Source: Deltaproteobacteria bacterium (GTDB lineage: Bacteria; Desulfobacterota; DSM-4660; Desulfatiglandales; Desulfatiglandaceae). From it: DNA of 64,000 bases. The notes under the pieces were generated by a model, which searched no databases, had not been told where the DNA came from, and saw only the letters and a list, made by a program, of their open reading frames with translations. The position numbers and the translations under genes were made by a program. The stretch is from contig JABGPV010000002.1 of the NCBI GenBank assembly GCA_018644785.1, positions 1-64,000 of the forward strand, read 5' to 3'. This document shows, piece after piece, positions 33,050 through 42,938 of this stretch (position 1 is its first letter; every line of letters starts with the position of its first letter).

Positions 33050-33109
33050 CGAACTGATCATTTTCATGATTCAAGAATCAATATTCAATCCTTAGAATTC
33101 GGAGAAAAC

Positions 33110-33682
33110 ATGTACGAAATACGATTCCATGGCCGGGGCGGACAAGGTGCGGTTCTTGCCGCAAAAATCCTGGCCAAGGCCCTGGTGGAAGAGGGTAAGT
33201 TCGTGAAGGCGATCCCTGCGTTCGGGTTTGAACGAAGGGGAGCACCGGTGGAGGCCTATCTCCGGTTTGACGACAAGGCGTTCAGGCAGATAACAAATAT
33301 TTACGATCCCGACTGCATCGTCTGCCTCGATCCTACGCTTCCCCAGTCGGTCAATATTTTTGCGGGGATGAACGACCATGGGACCTGGATTCAGGCTACC
33401 AAAAAATCCCTGGATCAGCTGGCGGTTCCTGAAAAGGTGGACAGGGTCGGCTTGTGTGATGGCTTTGGACTGGCCATGCAGGTCCTGGGCAGACCCATTA
33501 CCAACTCCATCATGCTTGGGGTCTTTGCTAAAACCACGGGCATCGTATCCCTTCAATCCTTGAATAAAGGGATGGAGACAACCGCGTTTCGGGATGCAAT
33601 TCTCGAAAAGAACATAGAGGCCGCGAAACGAGGATATGAAGAAAGCAGGATCTATGATACCCGCAAGAAGGAGGCGTCATGA
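33110..33682 (+). CDS. padE: phenylglyoxylate dehydrogenase gamma subunit
   Basis: 190 residues of the 2-oxoacid:acceptor oxidoreductase gamma family: start MYEIRFHGRGGQGAVLAAKI, then KAIPAFGFERRGAPVEAYLR. It helps place CoA and thiamine diphosphate in the 2-oxoacid:ferredoxin oxidoreductase fold. Taken alone it would be called pyruvate or 2-oxoacid oxidoreductase. The pad assignment comes from gene order E-F-G-H-I with an FAD oxidoreductase as H and a long Fe-S beta subunit as I, the arrangement of the five-subunit phenylglyoxylate:NAD+ oxidoreductase of Azoarcus evansii. Its stop overlaps the next start (ATGA). Confidence 0.78.
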   Translation: MYEIRFHGRGGQGAVLAAKILAKALVEEGKFVKAIPAFGFERRGAPVEAYLRFDDKAFRQITNIYDPDCIVCLDPTLPQSVNIFAGMNDHGTWIQATKKSLDQLAVPEKVDRVGLCDGFGLAMQVLGRPITNSIMLGVFAKTTGIVSLQSLNKGMETTAFRDAILEKNIEAAKRGYEESRIYDTRKKEAS

Positions 33683-33972
33683 AATCACAAGCTGTGAAGC
33701 CTTTTGATCAGTCGACAATCCCCGACGATTTATGTCCCATTGCGACCCAGTATTCCGTGGTCAATACGGGGGACTGGCGGGCTGAAAGACCGGTGGTGGA
33801 TCGTAAAAAATGCGTCAAATGCGCCACATGCTGGGCCTATTGTCCGACCCAATGTATTGAAGAAAAGGCGACCTGGTTTGAAGCCAATCTCGGGATCTGT
33901 AAGGGCTGCGGCGTTTGCGCCCGGGAATGCCCCCATCATGCAATCATTATGATAGAAGAATTAGAGGTTTAG
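33679..33972 (+). CDS. padF: phenylglyoxylate dehydrogenase delta (ferredoxin) subunit
   Basis: 97 residues with two 4Fe-4S motifs: CVKCATCWAYCPTQCI and CKGCGVCARECPHHAI. This is the small ferredoxin subunit of the oxidoreductase, passing electrons from thiamine diphosphate to the FAD subunit. The ATG overlaps the stop of padE, and padG follows after 3 bases, so the subunits are tightly co-translated. Confidence 0.8.
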   Translation: MKSQAVKPFDQSTIPDDLCPIATQYSVVNTGDWRAERPVVDRKKCVKCATCWAYCPTQCIEEKATWFEANLGICKGCGVCARECPHHAIIMIEELEV

Positions 33973-33975
33973 TCC

Positions 33976-35178
33976 ATGACAAAGACCATTGTATGTGACG
34001 GAAACGAAGCTGCCGCCTGGGGCGTTGTCAGATCGCGCCCGGACATGGTGGCGGTATATCCCATTACACCCCAGTCATCTCTGGCCGAGTATATCTCCCA
34101 GTTTGTGGCTGACGGAATTATGGACGCTGATCTGATGGATGTGGAAGGAGAGCACAGTGTCCTCTCCGTACTTCAGGGAGCCTGCCTTGCCGGCGCCAGG
34201 ACCTTTACCGCGACGTGCGGACAGGGTCTGGCCTTCATGTTTGAGCCGTATTTCAGGACCCCTAACCTGAGACTGCCCATTGTCATGTCTATCGTAACAC
34301 GCGACGGCATTACACCCCAGTGCGTCTGGGGGGGACACCAGGACGCCATGACGGTGAGAGAGGTGGGGTGGATCCAGATGTACTGTGAAAACAACCAGGA
34401 AATCCTCGATACCGTTATTATGGCTTACCGGATTGCGGAAAACCGCAAGGTAATGCTTCCGGTCAATGTATGTCACGATGGAAACTACCAGTCATACAAC
34501 GTGGAAATTGTGGATATCCCGGACCCGGAACCCGTGGATTCTTTCCTGGGTGAAAAGAACACCAATTGGCATGTGGCTCTGGATCCGGAAAGACCCATGG
34601 GTGTGGACCCTTTGACCGGAGGGGCTACCGGAAATGGCCCGGCACTTTTCGCCAATTATCGCAGAGGCCAGTGCAGGGGTATGCAGGAATCTCTGGATGT
34701 CATTGTGGACGTCCATGAGGAGTGGGGGAAGATGTTCGGCCGTTCCTATGCTCCCCTGGTGGAGGAATACCGGCTTGATGACGCGGAATATGCTCTTGTC
34801 ACCATGGGGGGCATGAGCGGCACTGCGAAGGTTGCCATCGATGCAGCCAGAGAGGACGGGGAGAAAGTAGGTCTCATCAAGATAAAGACTTTCAGGCCTT
34901 TTCCATTGAAAGCCGTGCTCAAAGCGGCTGGTCATGTGAAAGCCGTGGGTATTGTTGACCGTTCCGTGAGTTTCGGGTGGAATGCGGGGCCTGTTTACCA
35001 GGAGATGCTTTCCGCCCTGTATTTTATGCAGGAACGCATTCCAGCGGTCAGTTTTATTGCAGGCCTTGCCGGAGCGGATATCACTCTGGAGGATTTTAGC
35101 CGCATTATTTCCACTACGGCCGGTGCGCTGAAAGGTGATATTCCGGAAATGCCTGTATGGCTCAGTTTAAACGATTAA
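33976..35178 (+). CDS. padG: phenylglyoxylate dehydrogenase alpha subunit
   Basis: 400 residues of the 2-oxoacid oxidoreductase alpha (pyrimidine/transketolase-like) domain: start MTKTIVCDGNEAAAWGVVRS, then AVYPITPQSSLAEYISQF and the EGEHSV motif with the conserved glutamate region. The C-terminal half has the usual KIKTFRPFPLKAVLKAAGHV. It forms the thiamine diphosphate site with PadI. The reaction catalysed by the complex is phenylglyoxylate + CoA + NAD+ to benzoyl-CoA + CO2 + NADH. Confidence 0.8.
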   Translation: MTKTIVCDGNEAAAWGVVRSRPDMVAVYPITPQSSLAEYISQFVADGIMDADLMDVEGEHSVLSVLQGACLAGARTFTATCGQGLAFMFEPYFRTPNLRLPIVMSIVTRDGITPQCVWGGHQDAMTVREVGWIQMYCENNQEILDTVIMAYRIAENRKVMLPVNVCHDGNYQSYNVEIVDIPDPEPVDSFLGEKNTNWHVALDPERPMGVDPLTGGATGNGPALFANYRRGQCRGMQESLDVIVDVHEEWGKMFGRSYAPLVEEYRLDDAEYALVTMGGMSGTAKVAIDAAREDGEKVGLIKIKTFRPFPLKAVLKAAGHVKAVGIVDRSVSFGWNAGPVYQEMLSALYFMQERIPAVSFIAGLAGADITLEDFSRIISTTAGALKGDIPEMPVWLSLND

Positions 35179-35195
35179 TGCGAGAGGGAATGACG

Positions 35196-36479
35196 ATGTC
35201 CCAGACAAAATATCTTATCATCGGCAGCAGTCATGCGGGTCTTTCAGCTCTGGACGCCATCCGCATGTACGATCAAGAAGGTCCCATTACCATTGTTACA
35301 CGGGAAAATTCACTCCCCTATTCACCCACCGTGTTGCCCTATGTCCTGTCGGGGCAGGCCAATCCGGATCGTGTTTTTCTTCGCGATCTGGCGTATTTTA
35401 AAGAGAACGGGGTCAAATTTATTAACGGTTCCGCCGTCGTGGGCGTGAAACCGGCGGCAAACAGCGTAACCCTTGATTCAGGGGACGAAATCCAATATGA
35501 AAAGCTGCTTCTTGCCACTGGATCCGCACCGAAAGTACCGGATATTCCAGGGCTTAAAGATGCTCCCTGGCATGTTCTCAGGACCCTGGAAGATGCCCTC
35601 AGAATTCGAGCAAACGCCCAGGAAGGTCAGGCCGCCATTATCCTCGGCGCCGGGCTTATCGGAATGCATGCGGCGCAGGATTTGGCCAAAGCCGGGCTCC
35701 AGGTGACCGTCGTGGCCACCACGCCCCAGGTGATGGGGCAGTATTTTGATGATGAAGCGGCAAGTCTCATTGAACGGGTTTTTGTGGATAACGGTGTCAA
35801 GGTCCTCACAGGGAGTCCGGTTACTCACGTGACCAGTTCCGACAACGCCTGCGCCGTATCTCTGGAAAACGGACTGGATATTTCCGCAGACCTGTTGCTG
35901 GTGGCAAAGGGCGTAAACGCGTGTATGGACTATCTAGACGGCTCAGATGTGGCAACCGGCGACGGGGTGCTTGTAGACGACAAAATGAGGACCAGCGTGG
36001 AAAATATCTGGGCGGCAGGCGACATTGCCCAGGGGAGCAGTTTCTTTGATTCGGCAAAAATTATGAACGGAATTCTGCCTGACGCTTCTGAACAGGGGCG
36101 AATCGCCGGAATGGATATGGCCGAAGATCCCGCTGTTCAGCCCTATATGGGCGGGATTTCCATGAATACCTATAACTTTTTCAACAACCGGGCATTTGCC
36201 ATCGGCATGTGCGGCACTTCGGGAAAGCTTGCGTGTCTCCCGTGTGGATTGGATAATCTGGGAATAGACAAGATGTTTTCTCCGAGCAGTATGCGGTATC
36301 AGAAGCTGGTGTTTCAGAGGGACAACCTCCTGGGTGCGGCTTCCATCAACACGGATATAGATCCGGGCGTCATGCTGCAGATTATCAGGAGAAGGATCGA
36401 TCTTGGCGGCGTTAAGGAAAGGTTTGCAAGCAACCCGATGGATACCGGTCGCCTGGTCATGAGTTCCACCTGGCGATAG
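35196..36479 (+). CDS. padH: phenylglyoxylate dehydrogenase FAD subunit (NADH:acceptor oxidoreductase type)
   Basis: 427 residues of the pyridine nucleotide-disulfide oxidoreductase fold. An FAD loop at the start (YLIIGSSHAGLSALDAIRMY), an NAD loop (AIILGAGLIGMHAAQDLAKA) and the second FAD motif (ENIWAAGDIAQG) are visible. A C-terminal stretch (MCGTSGKLACLPCG) carries extra cysteines. The presence of such a subunit inside a 2-oxoacid oxidoreductase operon is the feature that distinguishes phenylglyoxylate dehydrogenase from ordinary ferredoxin-dependent enzymes. The ATG at 35196 has GAGGGA at a good distance; frames from 35157 overlap padG. Confidence 0.8.
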   Translation: MSQTKYLIIGSSHAGLSALDAIRMYDQEGPITIVTRENSLPYSPTVLPYVLSGQANPDRVFLRDLAYFKENGVKFINGSAVVGVKPAANSVTLDSGDEIQYEKLLLATGSAPKVPDIPGLKDAPWHVLRTLEDALRIRANAQEGQAAIILGAGLIGMHAAQDLAKAGLQVTVVATTPQVMGQYFDDEAASLIERVFVDNGVKVLTGSPVTHVTSSDNACAVSLENGLDISADLLLVAKGVNACMDYLDGSDVATGDGVLVDDKMRTSVENIWAAGDIAQGSSFFDSAKIMNGILPDASEQGRIAGMDMAEDPAVQPYMGGISMNTYNFFNNRAFAIGMCGTSGKLACLPCGLDNLGIDKMFSPSSMRYQKLVFQRDNLLGAASINTDIDPGVMLQIIRRRIDLGGVKERFASNPMDTGRLVMSSTWR

Positions 36480-36564
36480 GTTGAAAAGCGGATTTTCCCA
36501 TGTCAGGGGCTGATCTGACCATTATTAATGAAACACTTACAAACGATGAAGAGGAGATAAGATC

Positions 36565-37923
36565 TTGGGTAAAAGTTATAAGACCATCGCCTTCCATCCG
36601 GAGAAATGCAACGGTTGCAATGATTGCATTGAGGCCTGTGCCAGGATCAAAACAGAGATGAACGCGCCGGTGCATTCACGCGTGAATGTGGTGAAAGATC
36701 CTGATGATGCGGTTTTCGGGATTTCCCTTTGCCGGCAGTGCGGTGATCCGGAATGCGTCATGAATTGTCCGGCGGGAGCATTGATCAAGGATGAAAATAC
36801 GGGTGTGATCCAGTGGGACGAGACGAAATGCGTGGGGTGCCTGATCTGCACCCTTTCCTGCCCCTATGCGGGGATTACCTATAACACAGAGACCCAAGAG
36901 GTCATGAAGTGCGATCAGTGTGGGGGGGATCCTGCTTGTGTAAAGGCATGTAAGCCCGGGGCTCTGGAATTCAATAATGCGGCGGAACTTTTCAATGCCT
37001 GGGGTAACCTGGAGGATCTTTTTGTGCCGGGGATCTCGGCCTGTCTGGGCTGCAATTCGGAGCTGCTCATGAGACATACACTTCGCAGGGTGGGGCCCAA
37101 TACGGTATTGGCCACCCCCCCGGGATGCATCGCGGGGATCGGATCGGTGGGTGTAAACGGGTTTACCGCCACCAAGACGCCCGTTTTCCATCCGTTGCTG
37201 ACCAATACGGCATCTATGCTGGCCGGGGCGCGTCGTTACTACAACCGGATCGGTCGTGATGTCACCATGTTGGCCCTTGCGGGGGACGGCGGCACTGCCG
37301 ATGTGGGATTCCAGTCCCTGTCAGGCGCCGCGGAGAGAGGCGAGCAGATCATCTATATCTGTATTGACAACGAAGGATATATGAATACCGGAGTACAGCG
37401 TTCTTCCACCACCCCCTATGGTTCATGGACCACCACCACGCCGGTTGGATCGGTCCTGCGGGGAAAGACGCAGGATGCCAAACCGATGCCGATTCTCATG
37501 ATGATGCATAACTGCGAATATGTGGCAACCGCATCAACAGCGTTCATGGATGACTATTACGAGAAACTGGCTAAGGCCATCGCCGCGGCGAAAAAGGGCA
37601 TGGCTTATCTGCATGTGTTTTCACCGTGTCCAACGGGCTGGCGGTTTTCACCCAGTGAGCTCATTGAGGTCAGTCGAAAAGGCGTGGAAACCAATATCGT
37701 TCCTTTATGGGAATATTCAAAAGATACGGCCAGGCTTCAGTTTACCCGAAGCGTGGATAACCCGCTGCCGGTCCAGGATTACCTGAAACTCATCGGAAAA
37801 TTCAAGCATCTGGATGCGGCGCAGATCGACCACATACAGAAATCGGTTAAGAGGGGGGTAGAGCGGTTGGAAAAATTCGCAAGGGTTGATGCGTTCGAAA
37901 ACAACCAGGAGGAAGCCGCCTAG
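36565..37923 (+). CDS. padI: phenylglyoxylate dehydrogenase beta subunit with N-terminal Fe-S domain
   Basis: 452 residues. Residues 1 to about 135 form a DMSO-reductase-type four-cluster ferredoxin domain (CNGCNDCIEACAR, CRQCGDPECVMNCP, CVGCLICTLSCP, CDQCGGDPACVKACK). The rest is the thiamine diphosphate-binding beta subunit: CLGCNSELLMRHTL, GCIAGIG and the motif ALAGDGGTADVGFQ. A beta subunit with this N-terminal extension is characteristic of PadI. Translation starts at a TTG with GAGGAG 8 nt upstream. An 85-base gap separates it from padH. Confidence 0.82.
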   Translation: MGKSYKTIAFHPEKCNGCNDCIEACARIKTEMNAPVHSRVNVVKDPDDAVFGISLCRQCGDPECVMNCPAGALIKDENTGVIQWDETKCVGCLICTLSCPYAGITYNTETQEVMKCDQCGGDPACVKACKPGALEFNNAAELFNAWGNLEDLFVPGISACLGCNSELLMRHTLRRVGPNTVLATPPGCIAGIGSVGVNGFTATKTPVFHPLLTNTASMLAGARRYYNRIGRDVTMLALAGDGGTADVGFQSLSGAAERGEQIIYICIDNEGYMNTGVQRSSTTPYGSWTTTTPVGSVLRGKTQDAKPMPILMMMHNCEYVATASTAFMDDYYEKLAKAIAAAKKGMAYLHVFSPCPTGWRFSPSELIEVSRKGVETNIVPLWEYSKDTARLQFTRSVDNPLPVQDYLKLIGKFKHLDAAQIDHIQKSVKRGVERLEKFARVDAFENNQEEAA

Positions 37924-38013
37924 CGTCCAGTAGTATCTGGCTTCCTGAAAAAGGTATTTCTATGTGGTTGTGTAGGATTTTACCTTATTTCTTGAGAAAC
38001 GGAGGAGATTTTC

Positions 38014-40641
38014 ATGAACGAGAAAATTGTTCAAAATTCCATGAAACCGGGAAAGTGGGTTCCCACCACCTGCAAAATGTGTCTGCATTCCTGCAACCAG
38101 GTGGTTAAGGTGTCTGATGACGGTGTTGTCATAAAAGTGGAAGGCAACCCCACGAGCCCCAGCAACCGGGGACATCTGTGCCCGAAAGGGAATACGCCCC
38201 TCATGCGATTGTACGATCCCCAGCGGATCAAAACACCCATGAAGAGGACCAATCCGAAAAAGGGGCCGGGCCAGGATCCGGGTTGGGTTCCCATCAGCTG
38301 GGATGAAGCCCTCGATACTGTTGGAAAAGAGCTCAAACAGACTTTTGACGACGATCCCCGTAAACTTCTGATTGCCATCAATGATTTCCAGAAATTATTC
38401 CTCTGGGCCTGGGGCGCTGCATACGGGGGTAATGCCAATTATTTCTCCGTGGTGGGCACCCAGTGCGGAGGCGCCTACCATCCCATGAATGGAATGATTC
38501 ACCGAACTTTTGCGGCGGCCAACGATTATGACCATTGCAACTACTGGATCAACAACGGTGGCGGCGACGGCTTTTCATCGCATCTTCATGTGGCCAGCCA
38601 GGTTGGATATATGGCGGATGCCCGGGTGGATCGCGGCATGCATGTGGTGGTGGTGGAGCCTCGCCTCTCCGTCGGCGGGGCCAAAGCCGATGAGTGGATT
38701 CCAATCAAACCGGCTACGGACAGGCAGTTCGCTCTGGGGTTGTGCCATGTGATTATCAAGGAAAAACTCTATGATGAAAATTTCATCAAAAAGGAAAGCA
38801 ACGCGGTATATCTGGTGAAGCCGGATGGACATTTTGTCCGGGATAAGGATAACCAGTGTTACGTGTGGGACCCGGTAGACAACAAGGCCAAACTCTGGAA
38901 CGATGAAACCGTGAAGGATTACGCTGTTGAAGGCACCTATGAGGTGGAGGGGTTCAGTTGCAAGCCGGGCTTTCAGCTTTTCATGGATATCCTGGAAGGT
39001 TGCACGCCTGAAAAAGTCTCAGAAATCACAACCATTCCCTCGGATACCATTGTGCGTATCGCCCGTGAATTTGCAGAAGCGGCCCAGATCGGTTCCACCA
39101 TAAACATCGAAGGGCGAACCCTTCCTTTCAGGCCGGCCGCCTACAATTACTACCGGGGCGCCCAGGGGCGGAAATTCGGGAGCATGACCAACCACGCTTT
39201 TAAACTGGTGAACATGCTTGTGGGGAATATAGATACCCCCGGGGGACATATCGGCGTGACCCTTGACGACCGTTGGGTGGATTGGGATCATGTTAAAGAT
39301 GATGGTCCCTACTGGCCCAAGGATGAGGCAGCAGACTCCGGTATGGTTACCTGTGCGCCCCATCAATTGCATCCGGAAGTCCCCTTTGCCTATCCACCAA
39401 ATACGACGCACCTCATGGATTATTTTCCTCTGGGTGTTGATCCGGGGCATCTGAATAATATGACCCTGTTTGATCCGGATCACTGGGGGTTGAATTTCTA
39501 TCCGGATACCATGATCGTATGTCATTCCAACCCGTTATGGAATCTTTCGGGAGATCAGCAGCGGTATTTTGAAATTATGAAAAAGATGCGTTTCATCGTT
39601 GGCATCGACGTGGTGGTCAATGAAACCAACACCTGGGCCGATATTGTTCTTCCGGCACATGACACGCTGGAAAGCTGGAACATGACCATGATCGAACCTC
39701 CCAACACGGAGGGGATGTGCCTGCGACAGCCGGTCATTGAGCCGCTCTACGACAGCAAGAGCGAAGAGGATATTTTTAACGAGATCTCCGAGCGAGTGGG
39801 TATCCTGGATGACTGGAATAACGTGATCAATTTCGTCTGCGGGTTTTTCAAAGAGCCGGAATTGGTGCTTAAGCCCGGCGTGAAATACTCCGACAAGGAT
39901 ATTGCCGAACGGAAAGGACTGCTATGGAACGGTAAGGATCTTGACTGGTATATGGAACACGGGCACTCCGTAACCAAAAGACAACCGAAAAAGTATTACC
40001 GTCCCTGGGAAGGGCAGAGGGTCCAGTTTTATATCGAGTTTATCCTCAATACCCGGGATCACCTCAGAAAACAGATGGAAGAAGCGAAAGTTCCGTTTAT
40101 CGATGAGTGGGAATGGGACGACTATCAGGCACTTCCGCTTCCCATTCTGGACCCCGTGCACACATGGGGCGGTCCCGAGTACGATATGTATGCCATCAGC
40201 TTCAAGGATACGGCCCTTAATTTTTCCGAAAACCTGACCATTCCATGGATTTCCGATATTGTTTACAAGGACCCTGTACACATGGGTTTTTTGATCAATC
40301 CCAAGACCGCCGCTGCGAAAGGGATCGGAGATGAAGACCTCATTGAAATCCGATCACCCTACGGCGCAATTATCGGGTTGGCCAAGATTACGGAAGGAAT
40401 GCATCCTGAGACCATTGCGGTTTCCAATGCGTTGACCAAGTGGACCGATTACCATGCGGTTATCCGACCGGGAGGTGGAAATTTCAATCGCATCATGCCG
40501 GGTGATCTCAAGAATACGGATGCCTGCAGTGGTCAGCTGGAAACGACCGGCAAAGTGAAGGTTACAAGGTTACAGTCAAAACCGGAAAACGCACAGGAAA
40601 TCCTTGCAAAAAATACCATGTTTTCCGGTTATAAAGATTAA
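38014..40641 (+). CDS. padB: phenylacetyl-CoA:acceptor oxidoreductase large molybdopterin subunit
   Basis: 875 residues of the DMSO reductase superfamily. The N-terminal cluster site is C20-x2-C23-x3-C27 with C56 (CKMCLHSC, HLCPKGN). Molybdopterin-binding stretches include VVEPRLSVGGAKADEW and NIEGRTLPFRP. There is no Tat signal, so the enzyme faces the cytoplasm. In Thauera and Azoarcus PadBCD oxidises phenylacetyl-CoA to phenylglyoxylate at the membrane. Here it is encoded directly after padEFGHI, whose enzyme uses the product. By sequence alone another cytoplasmic DMSO-reductase-family enzyme could look the same; neighbourhood carries the call. Confidence 0.78.
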   Translation: MNEKIVQNSMKPGKWVPTTCKMCLHSCNQVVKVSDDGVVIKVEGNPTSPSNRGHLCPKGNTPLMRLYDPQRIKTPMKRTNPKKGPGQDPGWVPISWDEALDTVGKELKQTFDDDPRKLLIAINDFQKLFLWAWGAAYGGNANYFSVVGTQCGGAYHPMNGMIHRTFAAANDYDHCNYWINNGGGDGFSSHLHVASQVGYMADARVDRGMHVVVVEPRLSVGGAKADEWIPIKPATDRQFALGLCHVIIKEKLYDENFIKKESNAVYLVKPDGHFVRDKDNQCYVWDPVDNKAKLWNDETVKDYAVEGTYEVEGFSCKPGFQLFMDILEGCTPEKVSEITTIPSDTIVRIAREFAEAAQIGSTINIEGRTLPFRPAAYNYYRGAQGRKFGSMTNHAFKLVNMLVGNIDTPGGHIGVTLDDRWVDWDHVKDDGPYWPKDEAADSGMVTCAPHQLHPEVPFAYPPNTTHLMDYFPLGVDPGHLNNMTLFDPDHWGLNFYPDTMIVCHSNPLWNLSGDQQRYFEIMKKMRFIVGIDVVVNETNTWADIVLPAHDTLESWNMTMIEPPNTEGMCLRQPVIEPLYDSKSEEDIFNEISERVGILDDWNNVINFVCGFFKEPELVLKPGVKYSDKDIAERKGLLWNGKDLDWYMEHGHSVTKRQPKKYYRPWEGQRVQFYIEFILNTRDHLRKQMEEAKVPFIDEWEWDDYQALPLPILDPVHTWGGPEYDMYAISFKDTALNFSENLTIPWISDIVYKDPVHMGFLINPKTAAAKGIGDEDLIEIRSPYGAIIGLAKITEGMHPETIAVSNALTKWTDYHAVIRPGGGNFNRIMPGDLKNTDACSGQLETTGKVKVTRLQSKPENAQEILAKNTMFSGYKD

Positions 40642-40653
40642 GGAGGGTATAAA

Positions 40654-41268
40654 ATGCCACGATGGGGAATGGTACTTGATTTGAAGCGATGTATCGGATG
40701 CAATGCCTGTACTGTCGCCTGCAAAATGGAAAACAGTACGCCCGAGGGGGTTCTTTTCACGAAAACGGTCAGCGAAGTGATCGGAAATTATCCCAACGTC
40801 ACCAGGGCCTATATCCCTCTCATCTGCAACCACTGTGAGGAGGCCCCTTGTGAGCGCGTCTGTCCGACCGGTGCCACTTATACCACCGATGATGGCATAG
40901 TGATGGTGGATGAGAACAAGTGCATTGGATGCGGCGCCTGCCATACGGGATGTCCCTATAAAAACCGCTTCAAACTGCACAAGGAGCCCTTTGAAAAAGG
41001 GCTTTTCAAGCAGGGAGAGCTGACGCCCTTTGAGAAGCAGGGATATCCCCGGTTCGTTATTGGAACCGCTGTCAAGTGTACGTTCTGTCACGAGCGGGTT
41101 GCGGAAGGTCTGGACCCGGCGTGTGTGAACACCTGCCCGGCGGAAGCGAGAATATTCGGGGATCTTGATGATCCGAATAGTAAAGTTCGAAGACTGATCC
41201 AGGCTAGGAAAGGGTATCAACCGCTTCCTCAATTCAACACAAAACCCAAGGTTTTCTATGTTGAGTAA
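40654..41268 (+). CDS. padC: phenylacetyl-CoA:acceptor oxidoreductase Fe-S subunit
   Basis: 204 residues with four 4Fe-4S motifs in the DmsB/NrfC order: CIGCNACTVACKMEN, CNHCEEAPCERVCP, CIGCGACHTGCPYKNR and CTFCHERVAEGLDPACVNTC. It carries electrons between the molybdopterin subunit and the membrane anchor. An AGGAGG site precedes the ATG, 12 bases after padB. Confidence 0.85.
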   Translation: MPRWGMVLDLKRCIGCNACTVACKMENSTPEGVLFTKTVSEVIGNYPNVTRAYIPLICNHCEEAPCERVCPTGATYTTDDGIVMVDENKCIGCGACHTGCPYKNRFKLHKEPFEKGLFKQGELTPFEKQGYPRFVIGTAVKCTFCHERVAEGLDPACVNTCPAEARIFGDLDDPNSKVRRLIQARKGYQPLPQFNTKPKVFYVE

Positions 41269-41324
41269 GAGGTATGGTCGATAGCAATTAACGGGATCTG
41301 TACTACCAAACGGGGAGTAAAAAA

Positions 41325-42218
41325 ATGATGTATTCAAAAGTGTATAATGTCGTGGGAGACGAGTTTGAGCTCGGTTATCGACATCAGGACCTTTGGAGTT
41401 GGAAGATTGCCTTTGCCTTCTTTTTCGGCGAGGTGGGTGCTGGATTTTTCTTTTTTTCAGCACTCTATGATTACAACCCCGGTATGATCGTAGGCTGGAT
41501 CATGGCTGCGGTTTTGAAGCCCATTGCTCTTTTCATGCATCTGGGGGTTCCTATCAGGTTCTGGCGCGCCATTGTGGGGCTAAAGCACTCCTGGATCAGT
41601 CGCGGGGTGTTTGCCACCATATTTTTTACCGGATTTGGATTTATCCATATTGTTAACCAGTATACAAACGTGCTCCCAGGGCCTGTAGCCACCACGGTGT
41701 TGGTGATTGCCATGCTGGGTTGCCTGGGTGTCATGATTTATCTGGGGTTTGTGCTCAGCTATTCTCCGGCCATTCCTCTCTGGAATACGGGTTTGATGCC
41801 CCTGATCAGTCTGGCTTATGGATTCCTTGGAGGGCTTACGCTGGTGATTCTTTTCGGGTTCAACACCTTTCTGGCTGCTGACCCCGAGTCGCTCAAGCTT
41901 TTGAAGGGTCTGGAACTGGGGCTTGTAATCTTCTGTTTGATAGCCCTGTGGAGCTTCCTCCATGGGGCTGTTTATGGAAGTGATGCGGGAAAAAAATCCG
42001 TGCAGCTTTTGCTGAAAGAAAAGTTCGCAAAATGGTTCATTCCCGCAGTGATTCTTGTGGGACTTGTTTTTGCCGGTCTTCTGATGCATTTGGGTGGAAT
42101 ATCATTTGCTGTGCTGTTGGCTATCGCTATTGCTGAACTGATCGGGGATATCGGTCTTAAGATCCTCTTGTTCAAGGCGGGTACATTTGAGCCGGTAATC
42201 TCTCATTCACGTTTCTAA
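41325..42218 (+). CDS. padD: phenylacetyl-CoA:acceptor oxidoreductase membrane anchor (NrfD/PsrC type)
   Basis: 297 residues with eight or so membrane helices, including FFFGEVGAGFFFFSALYDYN, the NrfD-family start. It should pass electrons from the Fe-S subunit to menaquinone. The complex therefore couples phenylacetyl-CoA oxidation to the quinone pool. No haem-binding motif is apparent, as expected for the family. Confidence 0.82.
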   Translation: MMYSKVYNVVGDEFELGYRHQDLWSWKIAFAFFFGEVGAGFFFFSALYDYNPGMIVGWIMAAVLKPIALFMHLGVPIRFWRAIVGLKHSWISRGVFATIFFTGFGFIHIVNQYTNVLPGPVATTVLVIAMLGCLGVMIYLGFVLSYSPAIPLWNTGLMPLISLAYGFLGGLTLVILFGFNTFLAADPESLKLLKGLELGLVIFCLIALWSFLHGAVYGSDAGKKSVQLLLKEKFAKWFIPAVILVGLVFAGLLMHLGGISFAVLLAIAIAELIGDIGLKILLFKAGTFEPVISHSRF

Positions 42219-42220
42219 AA

Positions 42221-42244
42221 CCTTATGTTAATATCAACATAAGG
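42221..42244 (+). other. short perfect hairpin between padD and the FmdE-like gene
   Basis: CCTTATGTT, six bases, AACATAAGG: a 9-bp perfect stem two bases after the padD stop. The following CTTGTTCT is only weakly T-rich. It may be an mRNA-processing or attenuating element that lowers expression of the cofactor genes relative to padBCD. Confidence 0.4.
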
Positions 42245-42257
42245 CTTGTTCTAGGCA

Positions 42258-42938
42258 ATGATTATGCAGGATTTTGAAACGTTGATAAAATCATCCGCCA
42301 TCGCTCACGGTCATCTCTGCCCGGGGCAGGTGGTGGGTGTGCGCATGGCCTTATTGGGCTGTCGGCTCATCGATTTGGATGAGCCCACCCACCTCGATCA
42401 GATTAAGAAGCTCGTCGTCTACGTGGAAATGGATCGTTGCACGGCAGATGCAGTAGCGCACGTTACCGGCGTCAAATTGGGACGGCGGTCGCTAAAGTTC
42501 ATGGACTACGGTATCATGGCAGCGACCTTTATCAATCTGGAAAAAGATAAGGCCTACCGAGTTTTATCCACTGAGGAAGCCAGAGATCTAGCCCCTGTTT
42601 ATGCTCCGGGGATCTCCGGACAATCACAGCAACAAATCGCAGCATATAAAATCATGCCGGACAGTGTGCTCTTTCGGGTTTATCAAGTGAGAGTCGCAAT
42701 CAGCGAGTTTGACCTGCCCGGTCCCACCCGCAGCAAGGTTATCTGCAGTCGGTGCGGTCAGGTGGTACGCGATCACCGGGAATCGATAAAAGACGGACGT
42801 CCCCTTTGCCGGCCCTGTGCAGGAGGCGTTTATTTTTCCAGCGCCCGTGAGATTATCTTGCCGCACGGAACTGGGCGCTCGGGGGATGCCAACAAGCCTT
42901 CCCTTGGTAGACATGAGTTAAAGACTGCTAAGGGATGA
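42258..42938 (+). CDS. FmdE-family protein with C-terminal zinc ribbon, probable Mo-enzyme helper
   Basis: 226 residues. The FmdE-like domain has HGHLCPGQVVGVRMALLG and MDRCTADAVAHVTGVKLGRR, with its Cys/His residues in place. The C-terminal zinc ribbon is CSRCGQVVRD ... CRPCAGG. FmdE-domain proteins accompany molybdenum or tungsten enzymes. Here the gene follows padBCD and overlaps the next, MoeA-like gene, so a role in cofactor supply or insertion for PadB is the best inference. Confidence 0.75.
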   Translation: MIMQDFETLIKSSAIAHGHLCPGQVVGVRMALLGCRLIDLDEPTHLDQIKKLVVYVEMDRCTADAVAHVTGVKLGRRSLKFMDYGIMAATFINLEKDKAYRVLSTEEARDLAPVYAPGISGQSQQQIAAYKIMPDSVLFRVYQVRVAISEFDLPGPTRSKVICSRCGQVVRDHRESIKDGRPLCRPCAGGVYFSSAREIILPHGTGRSGDANKPSLGRHELKTAKG